DNA of 64,000 bases from assembly GCF_038051945.1 (NCBI RefSeq), contig NZ_CP150302.1, positions 4,092,001 to 4,156,000 on the forward strand, read 5' to 3'. Each line of letters opens with the position of its first letter. The stretch's first letter is position 1. The notes below the pieces were generated by a model, which ran no database searches, had not been told where the DNA came from, and saw only the letters and a list, made by a program, of their open reading frames with translations. A program made the position numbers and the translations under genes. This DNA comes from Paenibacillus sp. FSL H3-0469 (lineage in GTDB: Bacteria; Bacillota; Bacilli; Paenibacillales; Paenibacillaceae). Of this stretch, positions 60,378 to 64,000 are shown piece after piece.

Positions 60378-61562
60378 TCAATCACTCTTCATGGACTGAT
60401 GGAAAGGGCATCCTTTCGCTTCCTCAATCTCACGCTGTCCAGAGTCGGCCTGTTGCTTCTTCCGGTAGACGAAGCGCGGGCTTAGCTGCAAATCACGCAG
60501 CTTATTATCATTCCAGATCGGCGTGGAGGACGGCGACATCGGCGGAATCAGCCAGCCCCACTTGCCTGACACTTCCCGTCCCTGCTGCTGCTCCTGCTCC
60601 TGGAAGCGGACGAACTGGTCTGCGGCGGTATGGTGGTCCACAATACTGACCCCCGCCTGCTTGAAGGAATGGAGGACGGCGCGATTCAGTTCCAGCAGTG
60701 CCCGGTCCTTCCATAGCGAGGTATTCGTGGAGCGGTCCAAGCCCAGCAGATCTGCCACCGCAGGCAGGCGGTTGTAGCGGTCCGTATCGCCGAAATTCCG
60801 CGAGCCGATCTCCGTCTCCATGTACCAGCCGTTAAATGGCGCTGCCGGGTAACGGATGCCGCCAATCTCCAGGCACATGTCCGAGACAATCGGAACGGAG
60901 TACCAGCGCAGGCCCAGCTCCGTGAATTGAGGGATCTCCGGGTGGCTGAGCGGCACCTCCTGTACAAGTCCTGCCGGGATAGGGAAGCAGCGGGGTTCCT
61001 CCCCGCCGATGCTGATCACGAGCGGCAGAATATCGAAATCCCCGCCCGTGCCCTGCCAGCCCAGCTTAAGGCAAACGGCAGTGAATTCATCGGAAGCCGG
61101 ATCACCGGCACGCGGATGCTCCCCGTTATCGGGATAACCGGCATAACGGATGAGCTGATGATTCCAGATCCGGATGGCACGGCCTTGCTCCTCTTCACTG
61201 CGGAAGACGGTAATGACCGGCCGTATCCGGCCGCCGTTATTCGCATGCTTCATATGATGCAGCAGCGCCTCCGCCACCTCTTCTACAGTCTCTGCTCTGC
61301 GGGCGTCAATCACATCTAAGGAATGCCAGAACAGTCTTCCGATGCAGCGGCTGTTATGGCGCCAGGCCATCCTTGCCCCGTGCGCCAGCTCTTCTCCTGT
61401 ATGCCTGTATGTACCTGTGCGCTGCACCTCTTCCCGTATGTCCGCCAGACGCAGGTCCCGTTCACCCTCTGTTAACCCCAGTTCCAGATAGCAGGCCGTG
61501 ATGAAGGATTCCGCCTGCCCGATCAACTCCTGAGTGTTATGCTGTGAAACTGTGTGTTTCAT
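60378..61562 (-). CDS. nos: Bacterial nitric oxide synthase oxygenase
   Basis: A 394-residue haem enzyme that oxidises arginine to citrulline and NO, lacking a fused reductase as is normal in Firmicutes. The haem-thiolate Cys73 lies in WRHNSRCIGRLFW; the substrate Glu is in GWYMETEIGSRNFGD; biopterin/dimer segments KWGWLIPPMSPSSTP are present. ATG 61562 follows AGGAGAGAG. Bacterial NO synthases protect against oxidative stress and antibiotics. The ligand-binding set is complete, so the enzyme should be active. A TetR regulator gene follows. Confidence 0.96.
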   Translation of the reverse strand: MKHTVSQHNTQELIGQAESFITACYLELGLTEGERDLRLADIREEVQRTGTYRHTGEELAHGARMAWRHNSRCIGRLFWHSLDVIDARRAETVEEVAEALLHHMKHANNGGRIRPVITVFRSEEEQGRAIRIWNHQLIRYAGYPDNGEHPRAGDPASDEFTAVCLKLGWQGTGGDFDILPLVISIGGEEPRCFPIPAGLVQEVPLSHPEIPQFTELGLRWYSVPIVSDMCLEIGGIRYPAAPFNGWYMETEIGSRNFGDTDRYNRLPAVADLLGLDRSTNTSLWKDRALLELNRAVLHSFKQAGVSIVDHHTAADQFVRFQEQEQQQGREVSGKWGWLIPPMSPSSTPIWNDNKLRDLQLSPRFVYRKKQQADSGQREIEEAKGCPFHQSMKSD

Positions 61563-61609
61563 CTTCTCTCTCCTATCCATGCGTGCCCTGCTGCAGTACC
61601 CTCAGCGTA

Positions 61610-62458
61610 TCATCTCTGCTCCAGCTCTGCCAGTCTGGAGATAATCCGTCTTTTGCGGTAGAGCATCCGCGCTGCCTCCGTCACCTCTTCCAGCGTCTTC
61701 CGGTTAAGGTAAGCGCCGAAGAACATGCCTGCGACCGGAACGGTCTGAAGCAGCTTTTTCCAGCCCCAATTGTCACGGTATACGGTCACTACCTCCTTCC
61801 AGCCCTGAATCCTGGAGACGGTCTCCTTGGTTGCGGCCAGAATATTGCCGTCTCCGCCCGCCTGCAGATTCAGTTCCTTCAGCAGCGTGCGCTTCCCCAC
61901 TACATCGGAGGAGGCGAACTGCATCACCTTAACGGTGAAGATCCGCTCCGTCTTATCGGTCGGATCATAGCCATAACAGAGGCCAATCTCCTGAATCGCC
62001 TTCAAAGAGAGGCCCAGCACAGCCGGAATATCGGCAGCCAGTGTGAAAATCCCGCCGAAGCCTGTAGTCGCCCCCTGGGCCGTAGCCGTATTCCGGCTTC
62101 GCCCCGCGATCTTCATTGCCACTTCATCCATCACAGCCAGAGGAAACGGCCCATCTTCCGGAGCTCCCGCCGCCCGGCTTGTCTCTTCCATCAGCTTGCC
62201 CACCTTGCGCCCGGCCACCAGATAGTTGCCGCCGTTCTGGATGTAGCCGCCCAGTTCATCGAGCAGCCGGCCTACCTTATCGTGGATAACCTTTGGCGTA
62301 ATTGCATCAAGCAGCTTGAACGGCAGCCGGGTAATCCGGTCCCAGATCATCAGCCTATTCTGCTCTTTCTCCCACTTGGTAATCTCCTTAAGCGCGGCAT
62401 ACAGCATCTCCGGTGTCTCCGGAGGACTCCATGAACCGGTGTTGTCTGCTTCTGGCAT
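61610..62458 (-). CDS. EcsC-family protein
   Basis: A 282-residue protein matching EcsC. It shows amphipathic, Ala/Gly-rich helices (GATTGFGGIFTLAADIPAVLGLSLKAIQEIGLCYGYD) typical of the family, and no signal peptide. EcsC of B. subtilis goes with the ABC exporter EcsAB, but no ecsA or ecsB gene is here, as is usual for these extra paralogues. Function unknown. GGGGAGG precedes the ATG. It lies 47 bp upstream of nos on the same strand, so the two may form one operon. Confidence 0.88.
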   Translation of the reverse strand: MPEADNTGSWSPPETPEMLYAALKEITKWEKEQNRLMIWDRITRLPFKLLDAITPKVIHDKVGRLLDELGGYIQNGGNYLVAGRKVGKLMEETSRAAGAPEDGPFPLAVMDEVAMKIAGRSRNTATAQGATTGFGGIFTLAADIPAVLGLSLKAIQEIGLCYGYDPTDKTERIFTVKVMQFASSDVVGKRTLLKELNLQAGGDGNILAATKETVSRIQGWKEVVTVYRDNWGWKKLLQTVPVAGMFFGAYLNRKTLEEVTEAARMLYRKRRIISRLAELEQR

Positions 62459-62560
62459 AGTATGTACCTCCCCTGAATGGTCTTGTCATTACCTTATAAC
62501 CTATTTCATAACAAATGATTGCAGAGGCCTCCCATTCGCTCCTTGGGTACCATCAACAGC

Positions 62561-62596
62561 AAACAGGCACCCCGGATCAACTCCGGGAATGCCTGT
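62561..62596 (-). terminator. Terminator behind the small helical protein gene
   Basis: On the minus strand AACAGGCATTCCCGG pairs with CCGGGGTGCCTGTT and is followed by TG. Confidence 0.6.
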
Positions 62597-62618
62597 TCAC
62601 CTTAGCCCGCTTCAGGCT

Positions 62619-62900
62619 TTAATCTTGGAATTCGCCTGCCTGCTCATCCAGCGAAGACAATCTGCGCTTCTCTTCCTCCAGTCTCTCTTGGACCAGCTCG
62701 ACCCCTTGTCTGCCGACTGAACCTTCCGGGGCATGGCGCACAGCTTCTTCAGCGTGCTCCAGACTGCTCTCTGCCTGATCTATTATCTGCCCGGTCGGAT
62801 GACTCGAAGCCTGGGTTACAGCGTTGTGCAGCTTCGTCACCGCATCGTGCGCCTGATCCACCGTACTGTTGGTGCGCAGACTGGATTCGTAATGCTTCAT
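62619..62900 (-). CDS. Small helical protein of unknown function
   Basis: A 93-residue soluble, strongly helical and charged protein (VDQAHDAVTKLHNAVTQ, IIDQAESSLEHAEEAV, RLEEEKRRLSSLDEQ) with coiled-coil character. The start is ATG 62900 behind GGAGGGGGAAGG; an in-frame upstream extension has no site. I do not recognise the family. It has its own terminator. Confidence 0.75.
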   Translation of the reverse strand: MKHYESSLRTNSTVDQAHDAVTKLHNAVTQASSHPTGQIIDQAESSLEHAEEAVRHAPEGSVGRQGVELVQERLEEEKRRLSSLDEQAGEFQD

Positions 62901-62990
62901 AAAATCCTTCCCCCTCCATCTCGGTTTCTGTTCCTCTCTAGGATGGATTGGAGAGCGCAATCTTATGCGGCGATCCCGGCTCAGAATCGC

Positions 62991-64000
62991 CTACACCAGG
63001 AACATGGCGACAATCGTCATGGCCGTCAGACCCAGCAGGACCGGCTTCAGATTGCGCCGGGCCAGCTCGAACGGGCTGACGCCGCAGATCGCAGCGGCGG
63101 GAATAAGCGCCCACGGGATCAGGGTGCCGCCGCCGACCCAGATGGCGGCCACCTGCCCCAGGGCGGTCAGGGTCGCCGCGCCGGAATGGATCGCGGCGGC
63201 GAACAGCCCGGCAATCGAGCCGGCCAGCGAGATGCCGGAGAACCCGGAGCCGTCGAGGCCGGTGATCGCGCCGATCACCGTCAGCGTTACGGCGCCTACC
63301 GCCCCGTTCAGCGGCACGTGATTGGCCAGGGCCACGCCCAGGTCGTTCACGATGCCGTGCGAGCCGTCCGGCAGCACCTTGCCGTACAGCTCGGTGAAGG
63401 CGGCGTCGCCCAGATAGAAGAAGGCGGCAATCGGGATAACCGGCCCGAAGACCTTGAAGCCGAAGGTGAAGCCTTCTATGAGATAGGCGGTGATCTTCTC
63501 CAGTCCCTGCCCCTGGCCGCGATGGGCCAGCAGGGTAACGGCAATCAGGATCAGCACGGCGGTCCCCCCAACCAGCGCGGTAGCATCGCCGCCTTGCAGG
63601 TGAAGCACGAACATGCCGATCACATCCAGCAGGAACAGCAGCGGAATAGCGATAGCCAGACCTTTGCGCAGACGGTCACTCATGAAGACAGGCTGGTCAG
63701 CCTCCGTCCCCGCATCAGCGAGCGGCTCTGCTGTTCCCGGGGAAGCGACCAGACCGTCTCTCCAGGTGCCGTTCTCCTGGTCCCGCTTCATCATCCAGAA
63801 TGCGCTCACCGTCGTGACAATCCCCATCACAGCAACCAGGGGGATACTGGCTTGCATCACGCTGGATACTGGAAGACCGGCGGCATCCGCCGTAAGCTTC
63901 GGAGCGCCTTGAATAATATAGTCGCCGGAGAGGGCGATCCCGTGCCCGAACAGGTTCATGGCTACCGCTGCGCCCAGCGCAGGCAAGCCGACCCGGACCG
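62991..64000 (-). CDS. Polytopic membrane transporter-like protein (5' end beyond the window)
   Basis: At least 336 residues are encoded and the frame stays open to the right edge, so the N-terminus is missing. About eight TM helices are visible in the part present, with a cytoplasmic loop of about 40 residues (DQENGTWRDG to SDRLRKG). Gly-rich intramembrane stretches (GAITGLDGSGFSGISLAGS, GQVAAIWVGGGTLIPWALI) suggest a secondary transporter of the ion-transporter superfamily. The exact family is not recognised. Base composition in its 3' half is clearly higher in G+C than in the neighbours. Confidence 0.8.
   Translation of the reverse strand, partial: VRVGLPALGAAVAMNLFGHGIALSGDYIIQGAPKLTADAAGLPVSSVMQASIPLVAVMGIVTTVSAFWMMKRDQENGTWRDGLVASPGTAEPLADAGTEADQPVFMSDRLRKGLAIAIPLLFLLDVIGMFVLHLQGGDATALVGGTAVLILIAVTLLAHRGQGQGLEKITAYLIEGFTFGFKVFGPVIPIAAFFYLGDAAFTELYGKVLPDGSHGIVNDLGVALANHVPLNGAVGAVTLTVIGAITGLDGSGFSGISLAGSIAGLFAAAIHSGAATLTALGQVAAIWVGGGTLIPWALIPAAAICGVSPFELARRNLKPVLLGLTAMTIVAMFLV

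Overview
The window looks like a chromosomal segment of a Paenibacillus-type Firmicute. Support comes from strong AGGAGG-type ribosome binding sites, frequent TTG/GTG starts, YesM/YesN-type two-component proteins, LytS-like kinases, a guanine riboswitch on xpt-pbuX, a YdjO-type cold-inducible protein, bacterial nitric oxide synthase and a type B L31. It is coding-dense and mostly ordinary chromosome: no integrase, transposase, phage, CRISPR, tRNA or rRNA gene was seen. About 48 real genes are called; the last one runs off the right edge.

Layout. 1-2.4 kb: 3' tail of an unknown gene, a regulatory-looking gap, then a sortase-anchored surface protein with its class D sortase. 2.5-9 kb: peptidase T, two HxlR-type regulators around an Old Yellow Enzyme, the hxlA-hxlB formaldehyde-fixing pair, and a MATE exporter. 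9.1-13.2 kb: sugar-binding lipoprotein plus YesN/YesM two-component pair without a permease. 13.4-16 kb: small membrane protein, YdjO-like protein, cold shock protein, a small unknown protein, metallo-beta-lactamase-fold hydrolase. 16-20 kb: DUF3999/DUF2339 membrane pair. 20.1-24.2 kb: polysaccharide deacetylase, diguanylate cyclase, L31, atypical SDR.

24.3-32.8 kb: a six-gene exopolysaccharide operon resembling Bacillus subtilis ydaJKLMN, with a GH8-like lipoprotein, a large membrane protein, a DUF2334 protein, a GT2 synthase, a BcsB-like protein and a membrane protein with a degenerate GGDEF domain that keeps only the c-di-GMP-binding RxxD motif. An apparently active diguanylate cyclase lies about 1.4 kb from the end of the operon. 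33-37.4 kb: a second tightly overlapping operon joins a glutathionylspermidine-synthase-like ATP-grasp enzyme, a Ser/Gly-rich protein, a lipoprotein, a DUF350 membrane protein and a two-TM RCK potassium channel. 37.4-41.7 kb: hybrid 7TMR-DISM kinase whose HisKA histidine is replaced by Gln, with a SARP-like response regulator. 41.8-44 kb: riboswitch-controlled xpt-pbuX. 44.2-49 kb: two hybrid kinases, one with a 230-residue coiled coil.

49-64 kb: AraC regulator, VOC protein, AEC transporter, GreA, DHA2 exporter with divergent MarR regulator, an ATP-grasp/esterase pair, DUF6509-like protein, RlmN, GIY-YIG protein, TetR regulator, nitric oxide synthase, EcsC protein, a small protein and a partial transporter. 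Intergenic DNA here holds unusual repeats: two arrays with exactly 51-bp period built on the same small hairpin (50.5 and 57.2 kb), each flanked by a second hairpin type, a four-arm palindromic element (51.9 kb), and a dispersed ~65-bp hairpin repeat (9.0 and 52.2 kb).

The best candidates for little-described biology are the ATP-grasp/DUF350/K+ channel operon, the c-di-GMP-controlled polysaccharide operon, the ATP-grasp/esterase pair, and the 51-bp hairpin arrays.
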